DNA of 14,763 nucleotides. Origin: PNAI01 sp964575715. GTDB taxonomy: Bacteria > Pseudomonadota > Alphaproteobacteria > Rhizobiales > Xanthobacteraceae. Positions 1-7,451 of this stretch are shown here, piece after piece. Location of the stretch: contig CAZNSG010000151.1 in the NCBI GenBank assembly GCA_964575715.1, positions 1 to 14,763 of the forward strand, written 5' to 3'. The notes beneath the pieces are model-generated. The model was not told where the DNA came from. It was given only the letters and a program-made list of their open reading frames with translations, and made no database searches. The translations under genes and the position numbers were made by a program. Position 1 is the stretch's first letter. Every line of letters begins with the position of its first letter.

Positions 1-1074
1 CACCGTGCCTTCCTGCGCGCCGTAGGAGCCGCTGGTGGTGTCGGGATCGGCCGACCAGAACACGATCATGTCGGCGTTCTGCAAACAGTCTTCCACCGTG
101 CCGTAGGTCTCCGACTGGCCGACGCGCAGCGAATAACCCCAATGGTGCACTGCGCCCCAGTACCAGCCTTCCCAGGAGTCGGGATTGTGGTGGACGCGCG
201 TCATTCCAACCGCGTTGGAGAAGCGATAGAGCGCGGACAGGTAGTAGCCGATGTTGCCCCAGGTATGATGCGAGCCGTGCGAGGTGGCGATGGCGCCCGG
301 GCCGTGGTCGTGCTTGCAGCGCTTGATCTCGTTGCCCACGAGATCGAGCGCTTCATCCCACGAAATGCGAACATAACCGGACTTGCCGCGGTTTTGCGGA
401 TTGCGCGCGCCATTGGGATCGAAATCGACGCGTTTCATGGGATAGAGCAGCCGGTCGGGCGAATAGACGATCGACTTGCAGTTCTGTCCGTGCGGGGCAA
501 GCGTGGTCTTGCGCGGCGGCGTCAGTTTCAATCCCCGCGCTTCGATCGTCCACGATGCGCCGTCGCTCGCGTCGAGATCGATCGCCGTGGTGCGGATGAT
601 TTTTCCGTCCTTGACATAGATGAACAGCGGCCCGCCGTTCGCCATGTTGCAATAGCGCATGGTACCGTCGCCCATGCGGGTGCCGAATTTGAGCCCCACG
701 CTCTGGCCCATCATGATGGTCTGCGCGAACCAGTTGGCGAGGTCGTCGGTGCCCGTCACCGTGAGCGCGAACTCCTTTTGCGCGTTGATCTGGTCGAGCC
801 AGTTGATCGGCGGCATCAGCAGGTGAGCGCCGAGCGCTGCGTTCTTAAAGGCGAGCGTCACATCGGGTTTGGGATGAATGCCCGCGCCGGATCGCAACTG
901 GCCATCGCGAAATTCGAACCAGCGTCCAATTTCCTCGTCGCGCGCCATAACTTGCGCGACCAAATTGCGCTCGTTGAGCCGCGCGCGAAATGCCGGATGC
1001 CGCCAAGCCTTGAACTTGAGCAGCCACGAGAGGCCCAACAGGATGAGCGAAAGCTGCAAGGACGCGATGTTCAT
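1..1074 (-). CDS. Molybdopterin oxidoreductase, transhydroxylase-like, with N-terminal SCP2-like region (3' end off the window)
   Basis: The first 358 codons of a large DMSO-reductase-superfamily enzyme; the rest lies beyond the left edge. The ATG at 1074 follows a GGGGAGAAAG ribosome-binding site. Residues 6-19 are hydrophobic and could anchor the protein. Residues about 40-135 resemble an SCP2-like sterol-carrier fold (PDVTLAFKNAALGAHLLM, then QINAQKEFALTVTGTDDLAN). The molybdopterin domain follows from about 140, but the usual CxxCxxxC iron-sulfur motif at its start is absent. HHTWGN at 269-274 and NPDSWEGWYWG at 297-307 resemble the active site of pyrogallol-phloroglucinol transhydroxylase. 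The spacing His269 to Asp299-Ser300-Trp301 equals that of its His144 and Asp174-Ser175-Trp176, as I remember that structure; Ser would ligate molybdenum. Family is likely; substrate is unknown. It lies downstream of the E2 gene on the same strand, separated by 198 bp that hold a palindromic repeat. Confidence 0.85.
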   Translation of the reverse strand, partial: MNIASLQLSLILLGLSWLLKFKAWRHPAFRARLNERNLVAQVMARDEEIGRWFEFRDGQLRSGAGIHPKPDVTLAFKNAALGAHLLMPPINWLDQINAQKEFALTVTGTDDLANWFAQTIMMGQSVGLKFGTRMGDGTMRYCNMANGGPLFIYVKDGKIIRTTAIDLDASDGASWTIEARGLKLTPPRKTTLAPHGQNCKSIVYSPDRLLYPMKRVDFDPNGARNPQNRGKSGYVRISWDEALDLVGNEIKRCKHDHGPGAIATSHGSHHTWGNIGYYLSALYRFSNAVGMTRVHHNPDSWEGWYWGAVHHWGYSLRVGQSETYGTVEDCLQNADMIVFWSADPDTTSGSYGAQEGTV

Positions 1075-1157
1075 AGTCTTTCTCCCCAAATTTGTTTTAG
1101 GAGAAAACGGCCGGTAAATCCAGGTCGGGAGCCCTGCGAATAGACGTAGCCTGCAAT

Positions 1158-1264
1158 CCGTCATCCTGAGGTGGCCGCGAAGCGGCCCTCGAAGGATGAA
1201 CGGCCCGTGCGGTGCCCGTCATCATTCGAGGCTCGCGCGTCGCGCTCGCACCTCAGGATGACGG
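1158..1264. repeat. Palindromic intergenic repeat element (outer arms 1158-1173 / 1249-1264)
   Basis: Outer arms CCGTCATCCTGAGGTG (1158-1173) and CACCTCAGGATGACGG (1249-1264) are perfect 16-bp inverted repeats. Between them are GGCCGCGAAGCGGCC, the recurring motif CTCGAAGGATGA, and GCGCGTCGCGCTCGC. The same arms bound the element at 14365-14606. It starts 9 bp beyond the E2 stop codon, so on the minus strand it could form a hairpin ending or weakening E2 transcription before the molybdenum enzyme gene. No T-run follows, so a classic intrinsic terminator is not shown. Confidence 0.85.
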
Positions 1265-1272
1265 TGATGGAC

Positions 1273-2655
1273 TCACACCAGCATCCGCACCGGACTTTCG
1301 AGCAATTGCCGTACCGCCGCCAGCAACTCGGCGCCAAGCGCACCGTCCACAACGCGGTGATCGCACGACAGCGTCAGGGTCATCTGGCTCGCGAACTTCA
1401 CGCCGCCGTCCGCGGTCTCGACGGCACGGCGCTGCGCCGCACCGACGGCCAATATTGTCGCGTGCGGCGGATTGATGATGGCCGAAAATTCGCGCACGCC
1501 ATACATGCCCAGATTGGAGATGGCGCTGGCGCCGCCCTGATATTCGGCGGGCTTGAGCTTTTTCGCGCGCGCGCGCTCAGCCAACTCGCGCATTTCATTC
1601 GAGATCGCCGAGAGCGATTTTTCCTCCGCCTTGCGGATCACCGGCGTGAGCAGGCCGCCTTCGATCGCCACCGCAACGCCGACGTCGGAATGCTTGAAGC
1701 GCAGCATACGATCGCCCGCCCACACCGCATTCGCGGCCGGCACGCGCTGCAGCGCCAGCGCCAGCGCCTTGATCACAAAATCATTGACCGAGAGCTTGTA
1801 GGCGCCCTCGCCGCTCGCGCTTTTGGGCGCGCCCGCATTGGCCTCCTCGCGCAGCTGCAAGAGCTGTTCGATCCTGACATCGGCGACCAGATAAAAATGC
1901 GGGATGGTTTGCTTGGCCTCGACCAGGCGGCGCGCGATGGTCGCGCGCATGCTATCGAGCGGCAGTTCGGTGAACGGCACGCCCTGATAGAGCGCCAAGA
2001 CCTGTCTAGAGACTTGTTCGGCACTCGCGCCGACTTGCAGGCTTGTCGCTGCGATGCCTGGTGCACCCCCGCCTTTGGCAAGCGCCACCTCCACATCGCG
2101 GGCAAAGATGCGACCGTGCGAACCGGAAGGCGTGAGGCTGCCGGGATCAATGCCGCTTTCGGCCGCAAGCCGGCGCGCCAGCGGCGTAATCGTCGTGCCG
2201 CCGGGCAGCCTGGCCGCGCCGTAATTATGCTCAGGCGTGCGCACCTCGAAGAACGGATCGAGCTTGATAGGCTCGCCAGGAGCGTGACCTCTCTCCCGCT
2301 CGTCCCCGCGCAAGCGGGGACCCAGCGTTTGGGAAGTCTGTATTGCCGCTTTCGCGGCAATGAGCGGATGAGAAGCATCAGCCTGTTTGGTCTGCTCGGC
2401 GCGGACCGACGCAACCTGCTCGCCGGCGCCGCCAATCACGGCCACCACCGCGCCGACCGGCACCACAGCGCCCGCCGGTACGCGGATTTCAATGAGCACG
2501 CCGGCCGCGATCGCCGGCACTTCCATCGACACTTTGTCGGTCTCGATCTCAAACAGGTTGTCGCCCGGCTTGATCGGATCGCCGACCGCCTTGAACCAAA
2601 CGCTGATTTTGCCTTCCGCAACCGTTTCGCCGAGCTGCGGCATCAAGACGTCCAT
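1273..2655 (-). CDS. Dihydrolipoamide acyltransferase (E2) of a 2-oxo acid or acetoin dehydrogenase complex
   Basis: The E2 core protein (460 aa) carries the acyl group from E1 on a lipoyl arm and transfers it to CoA. Order of domains: lipoyl domain at residues 1-78, with the lipoylated lysine Lys41 in EIETDKVSMEVP; a linker; a peripheral-subunit-binding domain at about 140-178 (PLARRLAAESGIDPGSLTPSG); and a catalytic acyltransferase domain from about 220 to the end, with the active-site motif DHRVVDG (His433, Asp437). I chose the ATG at 2655, since MDVLMPQLGET is the standard start; a TTG five codons upstream is possible. The linker contains an in-frame palindromic repeat (about residues 95-118). 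The matching E1 genes are about 2.7 kb upstream, beyond the aldehyde dehydrogenase and toxin-antitoxin genes. Pyruvate, acetoin or branched-chain specificity cannot be decided here. Confidence 0.95.
   Translation of the reverse strand: MDVLMPQLGETVAEGKISVWFKAVGDPIKPGDNLFEIETDKVSMEVPAIAAGVLIEIRVPAGAVVPVGAVVAVIGGAGEQVASVRAEQTKQADASHPLIAAKAAIQTSQTLGPRLRGDERERGHAPGEPIKLDPFFEVRTPEHNYGAARLPGGTTITPLARRLAAESGIDPGSLTPSGSHGRIFARDVEVALAKGGGAPGIAATSLQVGASAEQVSRQVLALYQGVPFTELPLDSMRATIARRLVEAKQTIPHFYLVADVRIEQLLQLREEANAGAPKSASGEGAYKLSVNDFVIKALALALQRVPAANAVWAGDRMLRFKHSDVGVAVAIEGGLLTPVIRKAEEKSLSAISNEMRELAERARAKKLKPAEYQGGASAISNLGMYGVREFSAIINPPHATILAVGAAQRRAVETADGGVKFASQMTLTLSCDHRVVDGALGAELLAAVRQLLESPVRMLV
2293..2371. 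repeat. Palindromic repeat inside the E2 coding sequence
   Basis: The core GTCCCCGCGCAAGCGGGGAC (2301-2320), followed by CCAG, is the widespread alphaproteobacterial repeat of the type GTCATTCCCGCGAAAGCGGGAATCCAG. A second hairpin, ATTGCCGC-TTTC-GCGGCAAT, lies at about 2341-2360. Read on the minus strand the first gives the peptide TLGPRLRGDER, a recognisable signature of this repeat when translated. It keeps the E2 frame open and falls in the flexible linker between the lipoyl and binding domains. Confidence 0.8.
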
Positions 2656-2690
2656 TCGACATTCCCACAATAGCTGACCCCCTCCCCAAC

Positions 2691-2754
2691 CCTCCCCCTT
2701 TCAGGGGGAGGGAGAAGCGTGCCGCACCGTCGTCCTCCCCCTGCAAGGGGGAGG
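2691..2754. repeat. Twin C-rich hairpin repeats between the aldehyde dehydrogenase and E2 genes
   Basis: Two near-identical palindromes, CCTCCCCCT/AGGGGGAGG at 2691-2711 and CCTCCCCCT/AGGGGGAGG at 2734-2754, are separated by 22 bp in the 151-bp gap between the two genes. They are direct repeats of one hairpin with different loops. As RNA they would form stable stem-loops upstream of the E2 start, which could affect mRNA stability or partly uncouple E2 from the upstream gene. No function is shown. Confidence 0.8.
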
Positions 2755-2806
2755 AATGAGGTGGGAATCATTTTTGAGCGCGACATAAGCGAAAGACATA
2801 TCAGCT

Positions 2807-4258
2807 TCACCAGTTCAACGAGATATACTGAGTCTCCATAAATTCCATCAGTCCCTCGTGCGCACCTTCGCGGCCGATGCCGCTTTGCTTCATGCCGCCG
2901 AAGGGTGCTGCCGGATCGGACACCAGCCCGCGGTTGAGCCCGATCATGCCGAAGTCTAGCCGCTCGGAAACGCGCAAGCCGCGGCCGATGTCCTTGGTGT
3001 AGAGATAGGCCACGAGACCGTAGATCGTGTCGTTGGCGCGCTTGATCACCTCATCCTCAGACTTAAAAGTTTGCAGCGAGGCGACCGGCCCGAAAATTTC
3101 CTCGTTCAGCATATTGGCGTCGTTCGGAACGTTTGTGAGCACGGTCGCGGGATAGAAGAAGCCCGGGCCATCCGGACGCTTCCCGCCGGTCAGGATTTTC
3201 GCGCCCTTGCCGACGGCGTCTTGCACCAGTTCGACCACCTTGTCGCGGCCTTCCGCGTTGACCAGCGGACCCAGCGCCACGCCGTCGTCGAGGCCGTTGC
3301 CCATCTTCAGCGCCGCCATCTTGGCGGTGAGTTTCTTGGAGAACTCATCGTGCACCTTCTCATGCACGTAGAAGCGGTTGGCGGCGGTGCAGGCCTCGCC
3401 CATGTTGCGCATTTTCGCAATCATCGCGCCGTCGATCGCGGCATCGACGTCGGCATCGTCGAACACGATGAACGGGGCGTTGCCGCCGAGTTCCATCGCG
3501 GTCTTGAGCACGTTGTCGGCGGCGGCGTGCAGCAGCTTGCGGCCCACTTCGGTCGAACCGGTGAAGGAAACCACCCGCACGCGCGGATCGTGCAGCATGG
3601 CATCGACCACCGGGCCGGAGCGACGAGAGGGTATGACGTTGACGACGCCGGCCGGCACGCCGGCCTCTTCCAGGATCGGCATCAGCGCCAGCATAGTGAG
3701 CGGCGTCTCCGAGGCGGGCTTGAGCACCACCGGACAGCCGGCGGCGAGCGCCGGCCCGATCTTGCGGGTTGCCATCGCCGCGGGAAAATTCCACGGCGTC
3801 ACCAGCACGGCAACGCCCGCCGGCTTATGATGCACGAACATGCGCGCGCCCGAGGACGGCGCCCGGCCAACCTCGCCGAGATTGCGCACGCCCTCTTCCG
3901 CGAACCAGCGGAAGAACTCGGCCGCATACGCCACCTCGCCGCGCGAGTCGGAGAGCGCCTTGCCGTTCTCGATGGTGATGAGCTTGGCCAGCCGCTCGGC
4001 GTCGCGGATGATCAACTCGAAGGCCTTGCGGAGAATTTCTCCCCGCTCGCGCGGTTTGCGCGCCGCCCAGCCCTCGAAGGCGCCCTGCGCGGCATCGATC
4101 GCGGCCTTGGCGTCCTCGACGCTGGCGCTCGCGACCGAAGCGATTTTTTTCTCGGTCGCCGGATCGATCACATCGAAGCGCGCATTGTCGGAGGATTTGC
4201 GCCATTTACCGCCGATCCACAGATCGGTCGGAACATTCGCGAGAAGGTTGTCGTACAT
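2807..4258 (-). CDS. gabD: NAD(P)-dependent succinate-semialdehyde dehydrogenase-type aldehyde dehydrogenase
   Basis: An aldehyde dehydrogenase of 483 aa, close to the usual GabD length, oxidising an aldehyde (probably succinate semialdehyde) to the acid with NAD(P)+. Visible landmarks: TPWNFP with Asn157, Lys180 in VVLKPASETP, the cofactor-site motif FTGSTEVG (232-239), the general base Glu256 in MELGGNAP, the catalytic Cys290 in MGEACTAANRF, and EEIFGP with Glu387. ATG at 4258 is preferred because AAGGGTGAG stands at the right distance upstream; a GTG three codons earlier would place the AAGG too close. It lies on the same strand as E1 and E2, between the toxin gene and E2. Family certain; GabD-like substrate preference is likely but not proven, as related enzymes use other semialdehydes. 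Confidence 0.92.
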   Translation of the reverse strand: MYDNLLANVPTDLWIGGKWRKSSDNARFDVIDPATEKKIASVASASVEDAKAAIDAAQGAFEGWAARKPRERGEILRKAFELIIRDAERLAKLITIENGKALSDSRGEVAYAAEFFRWFAEEGVRNLGEVGRAPSSGARMFVHHKPAGVAVLVTPWNFPAAMATRKIGPALAAGCPVVLKPASETPLTMLALMPILEEAGVPAGVVNVIPSRRSGPVVDAMLHDPRVRVVSFTGSTEVGRKLLHAAADNVLKTAMELGGNAPFIVFDDADVDAAIDGAMIAKMRNMGEACTAANRFYVHEKVHDEFSKKLTAKMAALKMGNGLDDGVALGPLVNAEGRDKVVELVQDAVGKGAKILTGGKRPDGPGFFYPATVLTNVPNDANMLNEEIFGPVASLQTFKSEDEVIKRANDTIYGLVAYLYTKDIGRGLRVSERLDFGMIGLNRGLVSDPAAPFGGMKQSGIGREGAHEGLMEFMETQYISLNW

Positions 4259-4328
4259 GTTGCTCACCCTTGTCTAACGCAAGTTTAGAAAAGATTCATC
4301 GACGTGGGCCAACTCCAAGTTTTGACGC

Positions 4329-4634
4329 TCAGCGGCGGAGCAGCCTGTGCGTGATATTGCGCCGGCCATGCAAGATGCGAAGGAGTGTCAGTGTATCGTC
4401 GTCACGGCTGTATTCATAGATGACGATGTAGGGAGACACGATTGCGATGCGGACGGCTTGACCCAGATTTGACCTCGGCGCACCGCTCTCCGGCCAACGA
4501 AGCAGGCCCGTTATCGCGGCGCGAAACTGGCTGCCGTATTTCTCGGCAACGGCAGCGCCGGCTACCCTGGTGAGATAGGAGAGGATGTCGCCGGTGTCTG
4601 CTTCAGCATCGGCCGTTACGACCAGGCGCGTCAT
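4329..4634 (-). CDS. parE: ParE/RelE-family toxin of a type II toxin-antitoxin system
   Basis: A 101-aa protein with the compact ParE/RelE fold pattern: an N-terminal strand (RLVVTADAEAD), two helices (DILSYLTRVAGAAVAEKYGSQ is typical), a central WPESGAPR turn, and the C-terminal strand motif YSRDDDTLTLLRILHGRRNI. The LRILHGRRN ending is characteristic of ParE-type toxins, which usually poison DNA gyrase; RelE-like ribonuclease action cannot be excluded by sight. Its ATG overlaps the antitoxin stop by 4 bp (ATGA), so the two are translationally coupled. The gene appears intact. It sits inside a metabolic gene cluster, between the E1 genes and the aldehyde dehydrogenase, which suggests acquired cargo. 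Confidence 0.88.
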   Translation of the reverse strand: MTRLVVTADAEADTGDILSYLTRVAGAAVAEKYGSQFRAAITGLLRWPESGAPRSNLGQAVRIAIVSPYIVIYEYSRDDDTLTLLRILHGRRNITHRLLRR

Positions 4635-4882
4635 CGAGACCGCAGGTTCGTCAACTTGCTATCGAGGCGTTCCAGGTAGTCCTCGCCGGATATCACATCG
4701 CCGCGCTCGACCGAGGCGCGGGCCTGATCAACATATGGCTTCGCCCAGGTCAGATCGCCGGCATCGGCCGCCATCAGATCGGCCACCGCCAACGCCAATG
4801 CCTCGTCAACCGATCCGAAATGTCCGGCGGCAACCTGGTCCTCAAGCCATTTCTGCTGTTCGGATGAAAGCTTGATGTTCAT
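4631..4882 (-). CDS. parD: ParD/CC2985-type antitoxin
   Basis: An 83-aa protein encoded immediately before the toxin. The N-terminus (MNIKLSSEQQKWLEDQVAAG, then HFGSVDEALALAVADL) fits the ribbon-helix-helix DNA-binding region of ParD antitoxins, and the charged C-terminal tail (YVDQARASVERGDVISGEDY) is the part that would wrap around the toxin. ATG at 4882 has an AGGAAC ribosome-binding site 6 bp upstream. ParD-ParE pairs normally repress their own promoter; here only 21 bp separate it from the upstream gene, so any own promoter would lie within that gene's 3' end. Confidence 0.87.
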   Translation of the reverse strand: MNIKLSSEQQKWLEDQVAAGHFGSVDEALALAVADLMAADAGDLTWAKPYVDQARASVERGDVISGEDYLERLDSKLTNLRSR

Positions 4883-4903
4883 GTGCCTGTTCCTGGTTGT
4901 CGG

Positions 4904-5380
4904 TTAACTGCTTGCGCATGTCTCACTTGTGCAGCGGTAAATTTCATCAACACGCATCCTAGAATGCGCGCCCCTTGCAGAAGGCTGATCGGAAATAGCC
5001 AATTGCCTTGTTCCAATTGCCTTGTTTATGCGGTCAGCCGAGCCACCTTTACCCCCAATTACATATACATCCAACTGCTCGCCGCTCGGTTGAAGACGAA
5101 CGAAATCGTTTGTTGACCCGAGAAAACTAACATGGACCTCAGAAGGACCGCGTTGAGCGGCCTTCGCTTCGACAAGTAAGGCGATATCGACGATAAAGTT
5201 ATCAGTTTTTGATGCTACGCGAAATTTGCAGTCGCTCAATTTTTGTATGGAAGACCCCTGCGGCAGGTTTGTCCCAAAGAAAATAAATTCAACTGTTTCC
5301 TCGACGGTTTGCGCGGTCGCCGGCCCAGATAGGAGGAACGCCATAAGCAATGCACCTCTTATGTAATAGTCGCGGACCAT
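4904..5380 (-). CDS. Small secreted protein of unknown function
   Basis: A 158-aa protein I do not recognise. It begins with a clear signal peptide: basic start (MVRDYYIRG), hydrophobic core (ALLMAFLLSG) and a PATA-Q cleavage site at about residue 23, so the mature protein is probably periplasmic. The mature part has one mid-chain cysteine (KLSDCKF) and two near the C-terminus (YRCTSETC), which could form disulfides. ATG at 5380 is chosen; a TTG at 5389 overlapping the E1-beta stop is the alternative and would imply translational coupling. No clear ribosome-binding site is seen for either. Base composition from about 4960 to 5380 is visibly richer in A/T than the neighbouring genes, suggesting separate origin. 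It lies between E1-beta and the toxin-antitoxin pair. Confidence 0.7.
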   Translation of the reverse strand: MVRDYYIRGALLMAFLLSGPATAQTVEETVEFIFFGTNLPQGSSIQKLSDCKFRVASKTDNFIVDIALLVEAKAAQRGPSEVHVSFLGSTNDFVRLQPSGEQLDVYVIGGKGGSADRINKAIGTRQLAISDQPSARGAHSRMRVDEIYRCTSETCASS

Positions 5381-5385
5381 CAATT

Positions 5386-6366
5386 TCAACCGTTCAACGT
5401 CCTCTTCACCCGATCGACGATGCGATCGACGTTCGGCAGGATGGCGTCTTCCAGAATGTCGGCGGCCGGCAGCGGCACATGCGGCGTGGTAATGCGCACC
5501 GGCGGCGCATCGAGATCGTAGAACGCTTCATCGGCGATGATCGACATAAGCTCGGCGCCCCAGCCGCACAGCCGCGGGTTCTCCTCGACGGTGAACACGC
5601 GGTGGGTCTTGGCCACCGAGCCCAAAATCGTCTGCGTATCGAGCGGCACCAGCGAGCGCACGTCGATCACTTCGGCGTCGATACCGTATTGGATTTTAAG
5701 TTTTTCCGCGGCCTCCAGCGCGCGCGGCACCATCAACGCCAGCGCCAGAATGGTGGCATCCCGGCCCGGCCGCAGAATTTTCGCAAGGCCGAGCCGGTCC
5801 ACGATTTCTCCGTCCGGCACCTCGCCCTTGGTGGCGTATAGCGACTTGTGCTCCAGAAAAATCACCGGGTCGGGATCGCGCACCGCCGCCGCCAGCAGTC
5901 CGATCACATCGATCGGGCTCGACGGCGCCACCACCTTGAGGCCCGGAATCATCATGCACCAGTTTTCCACGCTTTGGCTGTGCTGGGCGCCAAAGCGCGC
6001 GCCACCGCCGTTGCCGGTGCGCACCACCAGCGGGCATTTGACCTGCCCGTTGGTCATGTAGCGGCTCTTGGGAAATTCGTTGGCGATATAGTCGAAGCAC
6101 ACCGCGAAGAAATCTGAGAACATGATTTCGGCGATGGGCTTTAAGCCCGTCATCGCCGCGCCCATGGCGGCGCCCAGAATCGCTTGCTCGGAAATCGGCG
6201 TATCGCGCACGCGCTTGGGGCCGAACTGCTCATAGAGCCCGACCGTGGTCTTGAACACGCCGCCGGCCTTGCCAATATCCTCGCCCAGGAACACGACGTC
6301 GGGATCGCGCGCCATTTCCTGCGCGATGCCGCGCGCGACCGCGTCGCGATAGGTCAGTTCCGCCAT
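5386..6366 (-). CDS. 2-oxo acid / acetoin dehydrogenase E1 component, beta subunit (PdhB/AcoB type)
   Basis: The 326-aa beta subunit of the thiamine-diphosphate-dependent E1 heterotetramer, which decarboxylates a 2-oxo acid (or cleaves acetoin) and passes the acyl group to the E2 lipoyl arm. The length matches the family. Landmarks are VVFLGEDIG, with the conserved glutamate at 29 that activates the cofactor, RVRDTPISEQAILGAAMGAA, FGAQHSQSVENW, and the C-terminal swivel region (VIDVRSLVPLDTQTI, FTVEENPRLCGWGAEL). ATG at 6366 has a strong GGAGG site 6 bp upstream and overlaps the end of E1-alpha by 13 bp, so the subunits are co-translated. Substrate specificity is not resolved. Confidence 0.95.
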   Translation of the reverse strand: MAELTYRDAVARGIAQEMARDPDVVFLGEDIGKAGGVFKTTVGLYEQFGPKRVRDTPISEQAILGAAMGAAMTGLKPIAEIMFSDFFAVCFDYIANEFPKSRYMTNGQVKCPLVVRTGNGGGARFGAQHSQSVENWCMMIPGLKVVAPSSPIDVIGLLAAAVRDPDPVIFLEHKSLYATKGEVPDGEIVDRLGLAKILRPGRDATILALALMVPRALEAAEKLKIQYGIDAEVIDVRSLVPLDTQTILGSVAKTHRVFTVEENPRLCGWGAELMSIIADEAFYDLDAPPVRITTPHVPLPAADILEDAILPNVDRIVDRVKRTLNG

Positions 6367-7376
6367 GCGAAGCCTCCATCGGCATAAACATCGGTGGTCA
6401 GAATATCGAGCGACGGCGGCGGCGCGGCCTTACACTTCTCGGTTGCCTCATCGACCATGCGCCTGGCATCCGTTTCGATGGCGGCAATTGTCGATTCGGG
6501 GATGCCGAACTGCTTGAGCCGCTCGCGATAGATCATGATCGGGTCGCGCTGCTTCCATTTGTCGAGCTCGCCTTCGGGACGGTATTTCGCCGGATCGGCG
6601 CGCGAATGCCCGCTGTAGCGGTAGGTCTTGCACTCGATCAGCGACGGCCCATTGCCCGCGCGCGCCTTTACAAACGCAGTGAGAGCCGCTCGATAAACCG
6701 CGTCGGCGTCCTGGCCATCGACAATGATCTGCTCAAGCCCATAGGCGGACGCACGGCCGGCCGCCGGATGTTCGACCGCAGTGACTTCGCCAATCGGCGT
6801 GTATTCCATGTACAGATTGTTCTCGCACACGAACACGACGGGAAGCTTCCAGACTACGGCAAAGTTGAGCGCCTCGTGGAACGCGCCGATGTTGGTGGTG
6901 CCGTCGCCGAAGAAGCAGACCGAGACATCGTCCGCGCCCTTGTATTGCGCGCGCCAGGCCGCGCCGCAGGCGATGGGAAGATGCGCGCCGATGATGGCGT
7001 AGGAGCCCATGACGCCGTGCTCGACGGAGGTGAGATGCATCGAGCCGCCCTTGCCGCGCATCAGGCCGTTGTCGCGCTGCATCAGCTCGCCCAGCACCTG
7101 CTCGACCGGCACGCCGCGCGCGAGCGTATGGGCGTGACCGCGGTAGGTGCAGAAGCTCAGATCGCCTTTTTTCATCGCGACGGCAAAGCCGGCCGCGACC
7201 GCCTCCTGGCCCAGCGATAAGTGGCTCGTGCCCTTGACCAGATTCTGCAGGAACAGGTCGAAGGCGCGCTGCTCGGCCTCCCGGATCTCGACCTGAATGC
7301 GGAACAGGCGCAGCCGCGTTTCCTCGCCGATATCGTCATTCAAGCCGGCGGGGCTCTGGCTCGATTTTTTCAACAT
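6354..7376 (-). CDS. 2-oxo acid / acetoin dehydrogenase E1 component, alpha subunit (PdhA/AcoA type)
   Basis: The 340-aa alpha subunit of E1. It binds thiamine diphosphate through the motif beginning GDGTTNIGAFHEALNF at 157 and closing with ENN at 185-187. Other landmarks are SHLSLGQEAVAAG, CTYRGHAHTLARG, GKGGSMHLTSVEHGVMGSYAIIG (split over 110-130), and YRYSGHSRADPAKYR, the loop that carries the regulatory phosphosite in eukaryotic homologues. ATG at 7376 follows CGAGGA 8 bp upstream. It is the first gene of the E1 pair and lies 75 bp downstream of the permease gene on the same strand. The compact form and SHLSLGQEA motif fit the AcoA/PdhA branch; acetoin and pyruvate are both plausible substrates. 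Confidence 0.95.
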   Translation of the reverse strand: MLKKSSQSPAGLNDDIGEETRLRLFRIQVEIREAEQRAFDLFLQNLVKGTSHLSLGQEAVAAGFAVAMKKGDLSFCTYRGHAHTLARGVPVEQVLGELMQRDNGLMRGKGGSMHLTSVEHGVMGSYAIIGAHLPIACGAAWRAQYKGADDVSVCFFGDGTTNIGAFHEALNFAVVWKLPVVFVCENNLYMEYTPIGEVTAVEHPAAGRASAYGLEQIIVDGQDADAVYRAALTAFVKARAGNGPSLIECKTYRYSGHSRADPAKYRPEGELDKWKQRDPIMIYRERLKQFGIPESTIAAIETDARRMVDEATEKCKAAPPPSLDILTTDVYADGGFAWRN

Positions 7377-7451
7377 GATTTAAGTCCTCGGAACAGGCAG
7401 GTCGCGATCGCGGGCTTGGCCGCCCGTATCAGGCGTTGCCGGCACATTTTG

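Noticed and set aside
1171..2673. A 500-codon open frame on the plus strand opposite the E2 gene
   Set aside because: It is the GC-rich antisense frame of a clear E2 gene; its arginine/histidine-rich product resembles no family. The same applies to the long plus-strand frames at 142-1143, 3071-4288 and 13401-14291.
7377..7451. Intrinsic terminator between the permease and E1-alpha genes (CGGGC/GCCCG at 7411-7426)
   Set aside because: The stem is only 5 bp and no T-run follows on the minus strand.
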